DNA of 64,000 bases from Leucaena leucocephala (lineage: Eukaryota > Streptophyta > Magnoliopsida > Fabales > Fabaceae): positions 13,183,001 through 13,247,000 of the forward strand of contig CM073535.1 in assembly GCA_037074615.1 (NCBI GenBank), in the 5' to 3' direction. Positions 10,393 through 21,992 of the stretch are shown here, in pieces. The translations under genes and the position numbers were made by a program. Below the pieces are notes generated by a model that was not told where the DNA came from, ran no database searches, and was given only the letters and a program-made list of their open reading frames with translations. Every line of letters begins with the position of its first letter. Within the stretch, counting starts at the first letter, position 1.

Positions 10393-13156
10393 TATCATAT
10401 CCTAATTTTTCCCTATCAGTATAATACTGATAGATGAAAGAGGTTTGGAAATGATTGTGATGATGAATAAAAATGAAAAATAATGATTAGACAAAGGTAT
10501 AAAGATGAGGGACTAAAATGAAAAGTTTAAAAGTTCTATAGTGAAAAATGAAAGTAGACAAAAGCTTTGGGCCATTAAGTGTAATTATGAAAAGTTGAGG
10601 GCCTAAAGTATAATTTTCAAAAGTTCAAGGACACAATGGTAATTATTGAAAGTTGAGCCGAAAAAGTTCTAAAAATATCTAGAATCATATTAGTCCCAAA
10701 TTTACCCAGTAAATAGAGAAAATTATTCTGATCAGTTTGACGCAACACAGAATTTTTATGAGGTCCCAAAAATTTTATATTAATTTCTGAAGAAAAGAAA
10801 ATTAATACAGTATCCTCTAGACCTCATAATCAGATGCAATTTGGCAATAAATTCCTATAATTAATATAAGAATTTATGAAACTAATAGAGCTCAAAAAGG
10901 AGTTCTGCAGAATTTATTATGGACTTTATAGTGGATTAAAACACTCGATAAATATGTTTCGAGGGAATTTCTTAAGAATTAAGCCCATGCAGGAAGTGGA
11001 TCATGTAGAGGGCCTAAAATGGAAACTTATAGGCCCAATGATATTTTCAAATAAGTATATGGGCCAGTGCTAATAAAGACAGGGAAAAATATAAAATTAT
11101 AAAAATGCCACTAAATGTATGACACTATGTTGTGTCATTTATCATTGAGTCAGAGTTAGACGAAGGGCATTTTGGTCATTTGGATAGGTAAAAGACATAT
11201 AGGCAAGTACAAGAGTGATTAGCCAGTGTCAGTATATGCCCAGATAAGAAGTAAAGAGGTGTAAAATGACAATTATGCCCTTAGGGTTAATATAGTGCAA
11301 GACAATGGATCAAGGGCATTTCAGTCATTTGCCAAGGGATCTGTAATTAAATTTTGGCCTAGTCCAATAATGTCAATGGTAGGAAGGATCTGGATACTAG
11401 ATTTAAGGTTAGAAAGCATATTATGAAATTTCAGAAAAATTAGATTTAGAAAACAGTCTGGTTTTTAGGAAATTGGACTGAATTAGTACCAGATTGGATT
11501 GGAATTTTTTCATATGCTTCTTCCCTTTGTAATTTCATCACATGGGATTTGAGGTGTCTTTTGATGATGTCATCTCATTGGCTTCTAGGGCAAGCTAATC
11601 CAAGATCAAATATGAGCCATTAGATCAAATAGTGCACAAAGTGATCTTGGCCATTAATTTTTTATAGGATTTTTCTATAAATACCCCCACCAAATCTGAA
11701 GCAAGCCGTGGCATGACAACCCCTGGGGAAACTCTTGCAAAATAAAAACTCAAGCTAGGACAAAGAAGATTCAAGGTACCAAAGTTCAAGCAACCTAGAG
11801 ATCAAAGGTAAGTAATCTATCCTAGCTTATTTTCCTTTGATTTGGGAGCTTGAACTTAGGATTTTCATGGAAGAAAGTTGAGTTTTATCTAAGGTTTTTG
11901 TGCTTTCCAAAACCTTAGATGAAAGGAGAAAGAAGAAATTAAAGTTAGAGTTATATGATTGAAGCTTAAACAGCTAGTTAAGTGATTGGTTATTGAATTA
12001 AGTTGATATTCTGGCCTTTTCCATGCTTGAACCATTTCGGTTTGCACTTTTCATGATGCAAGGAAATGGGATTTCAATGATTTAAGGCTTCCATTGAATT
12101 TATATGATGATTTTGTGTAGGATTGGATAGGTTTTGAACCTTAGAAGCATTGGAATTCTAAGTTATAGTTTTTGAAGTTCTTCTCTATTACTGTTCACTC
12201 ACATGAACAGTGATTGGAATTGCATAATTTTGATGTTTCCAATGGTTTTAAAATGAAAAGTTGTGTGGGATAAAGTGGACAAACAAGTATGGGAAGCATT
12301 GGAATCAAAACGGGAATTTTTGATAGAAAAGAGGGTGTTATGTAATTCTGTATAGAACAATGCATAGGAGCTAAAATTTCATGATTCTAAGCTCATAAAT
12401 GGATTTAAAAGGTGAAATTGTGTAGGTTAAAGTCAAGATATCAATTGGTTCAAGGGCCAAGTTAATTAGTGAAGACTAGAGAAAGTTATGCTAGTAAAGA
12501 GTTAGAAATTTATCAAGGTTAGTCTTGAACATTGTTGGAGTTCATGGTCCTAATGAATTATGTGATGAATATGAATGTGTTTAGGACCTTGAAACATCCA
12601 AGAAGTTGTTGGGAAGTGATTGACCGAAAGGCTTCATGGTTGGAAAGCTAGGGAGGAAGTGAAAAAGATCAAGAGAAAAGCTTAAGTACAAGGTAGTGGA
12701 CTTACCTCTTTATGTGCTTGATGTGGTATGCTTATGTGTTAACATGTATATGATACTTGAATGATGTTGTGACATGATAAATAATGGTGAATGTATTGTG
12801 AATAACATGTTTTCTATGGCCATGAACTTTTATGCAAAAGTATATAGCATGATGGCATGTGACTAATCAAAGAAAGTTTAATAAAATTACATATCATGCA
12901 TTAGCATCCATGTTGCATATTTAAGTGGTAATGTTTGCTACTGAGATTCTCTAGAATCTCACCCTCCCATAACCAACCATAATAGGTTATTCATAATGGA
13001 ATAATTATGTTTGGTACATGAGTTAAGGAATGGAAGAGGAAGAGTAAACAAGTGATGGCATGCATGTATGTTAGCCTTTTTATGTAATGTTATGTAATAT
13101 CTATTATATGTAAAGAAAATGTATGAAAGAATTATGGCATAACCCCATGATGTATA
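10393..13156 (+). repeat. R1 LTR copy 1, 5' part (solo LTR, split by Copia LTR)
   Basis: This begins TATCATATCCTAATTTTTCCC, a one-base variant of the R1 start TGTCATATCC, and follows the same order as 36629-39400 and the reverse complement of 54961-58094. It has a TATA box and a conserved GTAAGT donor. At 13157 a solo Copia LTR interrupts it; sequence after 14994 continues for an unresolved distance and the R1 3' terminus was not found, so this copy is eroded. No internal region accompanies it. Confidence 0.75.
11675..11684 (+). promoter_or_regulatory. TATA box of R1 LTR copy 1
   Basis: CTATAAATAC is at the same place in copy 2 (37978-37987) and on the opposite strand in the inverted copy (56808-56817). 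A GTAAGT splice donor follows about 130 bp downstream (11808). Conservation in independent copies supports an LTR promoter with a spliced leader. Confidence 0.6.
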
Positions 13157-14994
13157 TGTTGGAAATCGTGCCCTAGGGGCCAATCATTGTCTTATGAACA
13201 TTATTGATTTATGAATTTATTAATTGTGTTATCATATTATTTGCATGTTTATTGTGATGACCATCCTTGGATAATTCATGATCTTATCCTAAATGTCCCT
13301 GGTCGGTCATCTCTGTGGGAGCACAGATGAAATAAGACCAGTATGAATTTGAAGATGTATAGAGATATAAATCAAAGTCATAGGCACATGTAAGAGTACA
13401 AGGTGTTGGACCGACCCGCTATGAGAAAACTGCATGGGTAATGTCATAAGCTTCTCTCATATACAAACCATGTCAATATGCCCTTTGACCTGAGATCATC
13501 ATGGATTCCTACATGACAAATGCTCAGCTTTGACCTAGTCAAAAGTCACTTTTGACCGAGTGATCATAAAGACTATGTTTGGGCTTAGTGGTTTTTCATG
13601 CGGAGGAATGTGAATGATCAAGATGGAATTTGTCCCTCACATTCGTAGAGAGATATTACTGGGCCCCTCGATGAGTGAGTCTGACAAATGTATGGCCATA
13701 CTGTAATGGAAAGGTAGTTCCATTTCTATAGTCAGACTACTCAGGGATCAAGAAAGTAACAGTCAGGAATAGGAGGATGACATTATCCATGCCTTAACCA
13801 TGACCAAAATATCGCATGACAGAAGGGACATGATATGGTTGTATAAAAGGTTACATCGTTTAACGATCCTCATATGATTTGGGTAGTCGTTATGTCTTGC
13901 TAGAGACCGCTTGCGACTTGTGGGCTAGTATAACAAATGGCCCACTGCCAACTTCATATGAGCCTACAGGGTCGCACACAAAATAGCCCAACACGAGCTA
14001 TGATGTCCAGATTCAATGAATGATCCAGGATAGATGTATATATATTTATTTATATTTATATTCGTATATATATAAATTCGTATATATATTATATATAAGA
14101 GATATATGAGATTTAATTTATAAGGATAAATTAAATCTCTATCACGTTTGAATTTGAAATTCAAATTGATAGGATATCTCACATAAGAGATATTTATAAG
14201 ATTTAATTTATAAGGATAAATTAAATCCCTATCACTTTTGAATTTGAAATTCAAATTGATAGGATATCTCATATAAGAGATATTTATAAGATTTAATTTA
14301 TAAGGATAAATTAAATCCCTATCACGTTTGAATTTGAAATTCAAATTGATATGATATCTCAAATTTGATTTATGAGAATAAATCAAATATAGTTCAGTCT
14401 CATCTTTATTTAAAGTTAAATAAATAGGTAATTAAATCTGTGGGACAGATTTAATATTATTTATTTAATTAGTTTCTTATAAAATTATACAATATATGAT
14501 ATTGTATTAATTTCGGAATTAATATAAGATTAACTCCAAAAATCCAATTCGGTAGAGAGAGAAAAACGCATAGCATCCTATATATCTGATTTAAGGAGCT
14601 GCGTTTTAGAGATACACATAGAACACAGAAAGCCCGAAGGGGATCTGCAAAAGGTTTGCAGATAAGAAACTGCCAAAATAGAGACGGAGATGACGAATTC
14701 TTGAGAAAGCCCTAGAGGGACAAGAGACGCTAGCACGTCGTTCGTGGTTAGAACGCTGTTCGTGTGGATACCAGTAGAGGAAGCTGACCTGAGTCGTCGA
14801 CTTCTTATGATCAGAAAGGGACCACGAGCCACAGAGAGAAGCTGTGAACGTCGTGACCAGAAGCTGTAGAAGTAACTGAGGAACACTGAGGGTAATGCTT
14901 CTTCCTACTTGACTTAAACACATACGGTAGATCCTCGCAAGGAATAGAAAAATTTTTAAATTAATTTTCGCTACGTGTCTTCTAATTCCTTTCA
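13157..14994 (+). mobile_element. Solo LTR of the Copia-A/C family, opposite orientation
   Basis: 1838 bp from TGTTGGAAATCGTGCCC to CTAATTCCTTTCA, flanked by the 5-bp duplication GTATA (13152-13156 and 14995-14999). It matches the Copia-A and Copia-C LTRs in reverse complement, including the 90-bp tandem units (14099-14360). A perfect duplication around a lone LTR means insertion followed by LTR-LTR recombination that removed the internal region. It sits inside R1 copy 1 and is inverted relative to the Copia-A LTRs 3.3 kb to the left. Confidence 0.93.
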
Positions 14995-15587
14995 GTATAT
15001 GAATGCTTGAAAGGCAAAAGAGATGGTTTATGCATGCTAGAACAATTATTGAAAGTGAAAGAAAGGAAGCAGAAATGTAAAAAGTGGGTCCTAAAGCAGT
15101 TTTGTTGTGGCTTCAATTTGACCTAGCAAATGAAAGAATTAATCCACAAAATTTTATGATCACATAGTACACATCCAGATCTTTAAATGCATATATAATA
15201 TGCCTCATTTGGATTTGTATATCAAGATAAATGAATATCCAATGTTAAGAGACATAATATAGAAATTCTAGAATTTGCCATATGAACAATAAAAAGTAAC
15301 GATTTAACGGTATCAATTGAAAAATTAAATGTCCATATTTATATTTTTTTTTCCTTAAAGAGCTATGAAATAGCTTCAATTGAAAATTTGGATCACCTCC
15401 ATACGATTTTTCTACAATTAGTTATTAACTTTTAAAATTAGACTGTAAATCTTGAAATTACCAAATGAATAGTACCATATAATTAAGTTTTAAAATTTTA
15501 ATTTTTGGCTAATGTAATGCTTCCGCTAATCAAATACGCTTCTAAATACATACTCTGAGATGGTAAAAGTAGGATATTTTACAGACC
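14995..15587. other. Unassigned AT-rich DNA (R1 tail and/or CACTA)
   Basis: This should contain the rest of R1 copy 1 and its junction back into the CACTA element. I could align neither the R1 terminus (GTAAGGATGTTACA-like) nor the expected duplication. No coding potential is seen. Confidence 0.4.
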
Positions 15588-15710
15588 ACTATAAATACCA
15601 CCTCACTCCCTCATTTATTCACTCCCAAATTTCTTTTCCTCCCTCTCATCTCCTTCATCTCTTTCCTTAAAATTTTTCTTCTCTTTTTCTCCTCCTCCTT
15701 TTTCTTTATA
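15588..15710 (+). promoter_or_regulatory. Promoter-like TATA box with CT-rich leader
   Basis: ACTATAAATACC at 15588-15599 is followed by about 110 bp that is strongly pyrimidine-rich (repeated CTCC, CTTT and TTCTC), the look of a plant core promoter and 5' leader. No ORF follows before the CACTA end at 16548. It may be a captured promoter or a relic inside the CACTA element. Confidence 0.35.
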
Positions 15711-16089
15711 TGGTAAAAAAATTTTATTTAGTACATCTTTATTTATTTTATTTATCATCTTTTATAGCTTACTAACATACTTATATTTTCTTCTTTCAGA
15801 TTTTCTTTCTTCATCTCAATCAATTCAACCACTTCTTCAATTTATGAATTGAAGTTCAATATTACAAACTATCCTATCTCCAATTCTTGCATATCTAACT
15901 CAATTACCTTAACAAATTAAATTGAAGCCATATGATATAGTCATAATTTAATTACTTATTATTTATCTCAATATATTTTTATATACGACATGGAATACAT
16001 TGCTAATGACACATATCAATATAATCATATGATATAATCTATTTAATGGTTTTCCTAATTAATAATATCATATTTTATAATAATAAAAA

Positions 16090-16534
16090 AATGTATTATT
16101 TTTTTTACTTGGTATGAACTTTCTCGCAGTTTTGTAACTGCTAGAAAATAACAAAACCTGGGAAAATCAAATTTTGAGCCTAAACGCGATTTTTTTTTAA
16201 GAATTTCAATTTTGTCATCACATTTCTAGCGGTTCCCAACAACTAGAAATTTTGACACCATGCTGAAAATTTTGTTTCCACTAACTTTCAGGAACTTTCT
16301 AGTAGTTCTAGAAATATTGTCAAATGTAAATATTTTATAGCAGTTCTCAACTGCTACAAACGTCCTCCCTTTGGCTTCTCCTGCCATATTTTTCTAGTGT
16401 TTTACTGAACTCTAGAAATGTTCTAACATTTTGACTATTATGCATAGCGATTCTCCAAATTCTCTAGAAATTGTTTTCTAGTACCTAAATTATAAAGGTT
16501 TACCCAACCGCTAGAAAAGCAATTTGTAGTGGTT
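16090..16534. repeat. CACTA subterminal repeat region
   Basis: Many short direct and inverted copies of CTAGAAA, TCTAGCGG and CTGCTAGAAA are packed here, for example near 16140, 16225, 16245, 16300, 16412, 16464 and 16510. Such motifs next to a CACTA terminus are the usual transposase-binding subterminal arrays; binding is inferred. Confidence 0.55.
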
Positions 16535-16548
16535 AAATTTTTGTAGTG
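16535..16548 (-). repeat. CACTA terminal inverted repeat (right end)
   Basis: Read from 16548 on the minus strand the sequence is CACTACAAAAATTT, fitting the CACTA superfamily terminus. A second internal CACTACAAATTGC follows about 20 bp inside. The partner end is outside the window, so the 3-bp duplication cannot be checked. Confidence 0.65.
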
Positions 16549-17036
16549 TCTCAATCTTATCTAATCATAATCATTATTATTGGTATTATATTATTATTAC
16601 TATTATTATTAAAAAATCTTACTAGACATGAAACTGATTACAAGATAACAAAAAAGAAGATTGAGGTATTTTAAAATTCAAACAATTTTTTCCAAAATTA
16701 TATTTATATATTTTATTGTATCTCTATTCATTTTTAAGTATTTGTATGTATAATCTTATGTTATCTTTTACTACAAAGTCTAAATATAATTAACTATTAT
16801 TATTTTCCTTTTTTAATTCACTTTTCAAATTCTCTAGTTTCTTTAATCATTTCTTTTATAACAAGTCTCAAATATAATTCCATCCCATTCCAACCAATGT
16901 CATATTCTTTTAGGCAATTAATTAATCCTATATCCTTCTTATGGCATTATCGATACTCTAAGTCCCAAAAAAATTGAATTGTTATAGTAAATCTATGAAG
17001 TACTCAAATAGAATTGGTTTAGCATCGGGATAACCT
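16549..17036. other. AT-rich intergenic DNA, nothing recognised
   Basis: Includes short ATT/TTA microsatellite-like runs near 16575-16610. No ORF, repeat family or structured element is supported. Confidence 0.5.
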
Positions 17037-19711
17037 TGTTGAATCTGGCTATATCACCTAAGAGGGGTGAACTGGGTGACTTTAAAATTTTTTGAAACTC
17101 TAACGATTTTTTAATGAATTTAAAGAGTAAAGTTTAACATGATATCACCAAAGGAAGAAGTTGTTGGAGAATGCATAGAGTCAATTTATATTGGTTCGCC
17201 CCAATCCACTAAGCCTACATCCAGTCCCAGAGAGCTCCTCTAAGTGTTCCACTATCTCCAATATTTTATGGGCTCTTGATACCTCAATACATTCATGTGA
17301 GAATCTCTCTCACTCCCCTACAACTCGTACAGTGAGAATTCGTCTCACTCCCCTTATAGCCCTAAGGTTACAATCCACTCAAGAGATCCATACTCTCTTG
17401 AGCAATTTAGAAAAGATTAATACAATCATAAATCTCTCTCAATAGAGTAATTATGATACACACTTAAGCTCAAGCTCTAAAATTTCTCTCTTCTAAGAAT
17501 ATGATATGCTCTGAACCAAAGAAGAGAAAATAGAGCAAAACAAAGACATCATGATATTATTTTCTGAGTATAATCAAAGTGCATTGTGAGCATCTCTTAT
17601 TTTTCTTTTACATCTCCTAACTTCTTCAGCTTTCTCATTTTGGCTTATAATCAAAGTGCATTGTAAGCATCTCTTGTTTTTATTTTACGTCTCCTAACTT
17701 CTTTAGCTTTCTCATTTTGGCTTCTTCTTCTTTTATATTTGGTTATTCATAATTTTGTTGAAGTAGCCATTGATATAGCCATTTATGAATATAGTCGTTA
17801 TTGCTGACGTATGCATCTGATACTTTTGCTCTTTGATCTTTTTCTTCATTTAATCTGCAAATAATCTTGAAATATACTTTAGAGATGATAGATAATCAGT
17901 ATGAGCATAAAGTAATTGTTTCCAAATAGTTTATAATCAAAGATCAATATTCGATAAAGTCTAGTTTAAAACACTTTTCTAAAAATTACTTGACTAATAG
18001 AAGTGCTTATCCAAGAACACCCTTATCGAAAAGCTCTTCCATAAATTGTTGAGAGATTGCATTTGAAATAGTTAAAATATTATCGAGCAATTCTTCAATA
18101 ATCAGCCTTATAAAAAATGACTTAAATAAATCTTTATTGAATTACATAAAGATAGTTCATGATTTATCAAATAGTTATTTGATAAATGTTCTTATCGAAT
18201 AACTCTTTGCAAAACATTCTTTCAAAATGTATGCTTCATACTTATAGATATATTTCATAATGCATCATATATCGAAGTGTTTTTCAATAAATAAGCTCTT
18301 TGAATGGCTTATTGATAATGCTAAAGAACATCTTTTCAAACAGACTTTCAAACATTCAGATCTTTTCTCAAATCATGTAATACTCATAAAAACAGATAAT
18401 CAAAAGATCATTTATCAATTTATCAATTTGGAACAAAGTCATGAGATCATATCATGAGAAGATATTAGAACTAATCATGCATATCAGAGTAAGAACAAGT
18501 CATGCGCTTAAATTCATTCAACAAATAAGATTAGGCTATAAATTTATGAAGATCATTCTTTCAATCAAATCTAAGTAATTTATAAGCTAATCAAAGTCAT
18601 TCACAGGACTATAAATCATATCTTGAATTTAAGCTTGACATAAGGATCTTATCGAAAATCGATAAGAGCATAATTAATCAAATTTTGAATCTTTCACGAA
18701 TAATATTTTCTTCATAAATTCAAGACTAATCAAACCATAAATGATTCAAATATATTAATTAACATTATAACGACTAAATCATCTTAATCATCATTTCAAG
18801 AAATCAAATCATCATCAAAACATTTCAAACAATCAAATCACCATTAGAAACAACAATCAATATCAAGATTATAGTGAATTGAATGTGAAGTATCTTATCT
18901 TCTCTTTTTCTTTTGTTTAAACTTATAAATTTGAAACTCAAGATTCCAAAGGTCATTTTAGAAAAACAATTTAATTAGATCACTATAAATATCATAGGGC
19001 AGAACCAAAGTGATATGAATAATCTTAAAAGTATTTTCAATGACAAGATATTAAACCTTTAAGCCTTTCCATTTTCTTATCATAAGTCTTTATAAAACAT
19101 GCTTGAGAAAGTAGTGTGAAAAATTATTTAGTTCAATGCTTTTATAAACTCAAACTTTTCCTTATTTATCAAAGAGTTATTTGGTAAATTTCCCTATCGA
19201 ATAGTCCTTTGATAAATGTGTCTTTGAAAACAGTTTTGAGAATCAGAGTTGATTGATCTAAGATCTTATTGATAAATACTATGTTCAATCAATTCTTTGA
19301 TAAAATTCTTTTTGCAAAACTAGTATGTGAAATACTTATCAAAGGCTTTTTGATAAATCCCCTTATCGAATAAATCTTCAAATAACTTCAGTTTTAGAAC
19401 AATGACTCATAATTTTCATAAGCTAAATTTAGATTGATTTATCTAAGTCTTTCTCGATCAGAACCTTATTGCATAGATCTTCGATAAATGTTCTTTATCA
19501 ATTTAAAAACACTTTTTGAAATCTTTTCTCAATTAATTATCATCATCAACATATTAACATTGGAGTCTAACATATTCACACTTGCATGAGCAAAGAAGGG
19601 TGTAGAGGAAGGAGTAGCAGGAGCAGCTAAAGATTCGGCTTTATGTTGTTACATAGGTTGCTTCCCTTTCTAAGGCTTCTTTCCTTTATCAGTCAATGGC
19701 AGGGAGATCCT
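17037..19711 (-). repeat. Probable retroelement-derived DNA with TTATCGA-type repeats
   Basis: It begins TGTTGAATCTGGC and continues CACCTAAGAGGGGTGAACTG and a CCTACATCCAGTCCC stretch, a composition often seen in plant LTRs. From about 17900 to 19520 there are many variants of TTATCGAATA and TTGATAAAT. The last 150 bp, on the minus strand, encode a lysine-rich then AP/S-rich peptide (TDKGKKP, KGKQPM, APATPSSTPFF) interrupted by two stops, like a retroelement gag tail. It abuts the R2 array at 19712. Similar TTATCGA DNA and another minus-strand K-rich ORF lie beyond the array at 51.2-54.9 kb, so both may be halves of one older element; this is not proven. Confidence 0.4.
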
Positions 19712-20299
19712 TATAAAATCCTCCTAAAACATAAATACTATTAATTATTTGGACCCATTTGTACACAATATAAATACAAAAATATTATGAATGAATTTGG
19801 TTTATTTCAAAAATATTAACTACGGTAGAAAAGTGTTTTACCAAAATCCAAAGAAACCCTATTTGGTTAACAAAAGACTTTTATTAAAATCTAAATAATG
19901 TATTATATAATATTAGAGTATGCATAATGAGTCCTACTATAGGAATATACAAGTATTCTACACATACGTTCAAAGGAGAAGGCTATACAATTGATATAGC
20001 TTTAATCAAGCCTATGAAGTTTTCCTTAAGGTTTTAAGATGAGACTATCACCTGAAAAATATTAATAAAAATAGGGTGAGATAAACACTCAGTAACAAGC
20101 AATTTTACTTATCATGAATACTAACATGTGTTTATGAGGTGTCAAGTAAGACATCACAAAGTATAATATATAGAAAATAATATATTATCTTAATAAAATC
20201 AAATGGATAACCAACCCAATTTCCTCCCATCAATCCAATCGAACTGCCTTATCCCCACCGACTAAACCCATGGGTTAGTAATAACTACCATATGACTGG
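19712..20299 (-). repeat. R2 LTR-I, first part
   Basis: Matches 49429-50030 and 36313-36628 in order (ACTATTAATTATTTGGACCC near the start; AGAGTATGCATAATGAG; a CCCATGGGTTAGTAATAAC stretch at the end). It is cut at 20299, after ...ATGACTGG, by the Athila-like element. The LTR resumes with CCACTCAAAAAGCTAA at 34413. Confidence 0.75.
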
Positions 20300-21731
20300 T
20301 GATAAGACACAGATTGTGTATGGTTTCTATGATATTTTCAGGGTTTTATTACAACTTTACCATTCATTTTATGCATGTATTTGTGCTTTTATGGTAATAC
20401 ATGATTGTGCTTAACAATGTGCAAATTAAAGGGTAAAATGGTTAATTAACTCTTTCAAACAGCATAAATATTATTCTCCACTGATTTAGACTTTTACATT
20501 AAGCTTTGGTTTTGAATTACAGGTATTTTAAAGGAGAACTAAGGACTAACGTGAGCAGAAAAGAAATCACAAGACAAAAAAAATCATATCACGCCTCTGT
20601 GCTTTTTAGTCGCGACGAAAGTGTCCACAAGTCACGACCTCATTTCTTCTGGAACTTTCTCTGTGTTTACAGGCCATGACCAAAACATGGATTTGGTCAC
20701 GACTAAACAAGATAATTGCTGAAGCTGCGCATTTTAGATTAGGTCATATGAGAATTAAAGGAAGAGGAAGCTGTAGATATAGTAGGGCTGGTTTTTAGAC
20801 CTGATTAGATTAAGTAGCAGTACTCGAATCTTCTCTACACCTTCTCCATAACCTACACACTCATCTTCCATTTTTTGCACCTTTCCACACATTCTCACAT
20901 CTCTACATCATTAATCCATCACCTCTTTCTGCTTTCTTCATGGCATCATATCTGGATAGCGATTACAGCACAGTAGGAGTCATAATAGGCTAAATTATTA
21001 GTCTCTTGGTGATGGATTGTATATCTTGAGTTCATAGACTATAGTGTACATGGGGAGTTTTCTAATTTAATCTCACCTTTCTTATGTTTTTGGAATTCTT
21101 AGATTAGGGTTTTGATTTTATGAGTAAGGATTAGATTTCAATCGATTATTCTAAGATTAAGTTTTGTAATAGAATTTGGATGATTTGGACGTTGGTTTAA
21201 TATGAATATTTCAGTTTTGATTTTTTGATAATTGGTTTTTTATCAATGATCGTTGCTAACTAATTCAATTACTTACAATTTATGGTCATCGATCGATGAT
21301 CATTTGAGGGCATCTACATCATCTAATTTAACTTGCACTCTAAATGACTTTTAATAGTTCATTAAGAGTTTTAAACTAGTTTTGATCGAAGGAGCTTAAG
21401 GAATGTTAATGTTCTAGACTCAATCAATCGATTAAGGTTTCTTTTAGGACTTAGTGATTTTAAAACCCCATATAATATTAAGAGCAAGGATAGATAGTTT
21501 TCCATCATCAAGAGTCTGTCTCAACACATTCCTTTCAAAATCCACTCATTTTCCAACTTAATAAAAAATACAAAAATATTTACTTTACTGCACCCTTATT
21601 TTATTGCTTCAAAATTCAATCAAACCCAAAAACCAAATTTTACTTTCACTCAAGTTGTGCCTTATACTACATTAATAGGGTGCAATTAATTTTATTTTGA
21701 TGCATAGTTTGACGATAGCCCGTGCGAATAA
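20300..21731 (+). repeat. Athila-like LTR1 (5' LTR)
   Basis: 1432 bp from TGATAAGACACAGATTGTG to about ...CCCGTGCGAATAA, just before the PBS. It matches 30375-31880 along most of its length. The last ten bases are uncertain because the CA terminus is mutated or was never canonical. It contains four degenerate copies of GTCGCGAC (20609, 20631, 20674, 20696). Confidence 0.88.
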
Positions 21732-21732
21732 A

Positions 21733-21750
21733 TGGCGTCGTTGCCAGTGA
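21733..21750 (+). other. Athila-like PBS (tRNA-Asp)
   Basis: TGGCGTCGTTGCCAGTGA resembles the Athila-clade site complementary to tRNA-Asp (TGGCGCCGTTGCCGGGGA) with a few transitions, and sits immediately after LTR1. Confidence 0.85.
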
Positions 21751-21992
21751 ACCAAGTAAATGGTTTGTTAGCAATGGGTTGTCAATTTTATTATTTACCT
21801 GAGTCAATTTTTGTTTGAATTTTAGTTTGTTGTTTTAAATTGTATTGCACTTGTGTCACTACCTTTTCTCTCTATGGTATTTTGTCACTACCACAACATA
21901 TTTTAGTAGCCACTAGTAAACTCTTCTGCTGTGAAACTTTTGTGTCTGAATTTGATTACTTGCCTAGTTATTCTTGATTTTTCCTATATTGT

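Larger units (their letters stand above)
1..16548 (+). mobile_element. CACTA (En/Spm-type) DNA transposon, decayed, left end outside window
   Basis: Three observations support a CACTA element. Transposase C-terminal remnants (DUF4218/DUF4216-like) lie at 320-941 and 9855-10104. Short CTAGAAAT / TCTAGCG motifs recur on both sides of the inserted DNA (10330-10385 and 16130-16510), as expected of CACTA subterminal repeats. The minus strand from 16548 begins CACTACAAAAATTTAACC, a CACTA-type terminus. The element is bloated by Copia-A (942-9849), an R1 LTR (from 10393) and a solo Copia LTR (13157-14994). Its 5' end and the TNP2-like catalytic part lie before the window. That all pieces belong to one element is inferred from order and orientation. 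Confidence 0.6.

Noticed and set aside
10876..11073. 65-codon ORF in R1 copy 1, with similar frames in copy 4 (57399-57608)
   Set aside because: The similarity is DNA-level LTR identity; copy 2 has stops in the same place.
13964..14386. 140-codon ORF with repeated NLNFKFKRDRDLIYPYKLN-type blocks
   Set aside because: The repeat comes from the 90-bp LTR tandem units, whose length happens to be a multiple of three. No sign of a real protein.
14578..14923. Overlapping ORFs of about 100 codons in the solo Copia LTR, with relatives in other Copia LTRs (1015, 8202, 40055)
   Set aside because: They lie in LTR DNA, run in more than one frame, and are interrupted in some copies. Similarity is that of the LTR itself.
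17900..19520. Possible CRISPR-like or satellite array of TTATCGA motifs
   Set aside because: Spacing is irregular, copies are degenerate and there is no constant repeat length. This is plant nuclear DNA with no cas genes.
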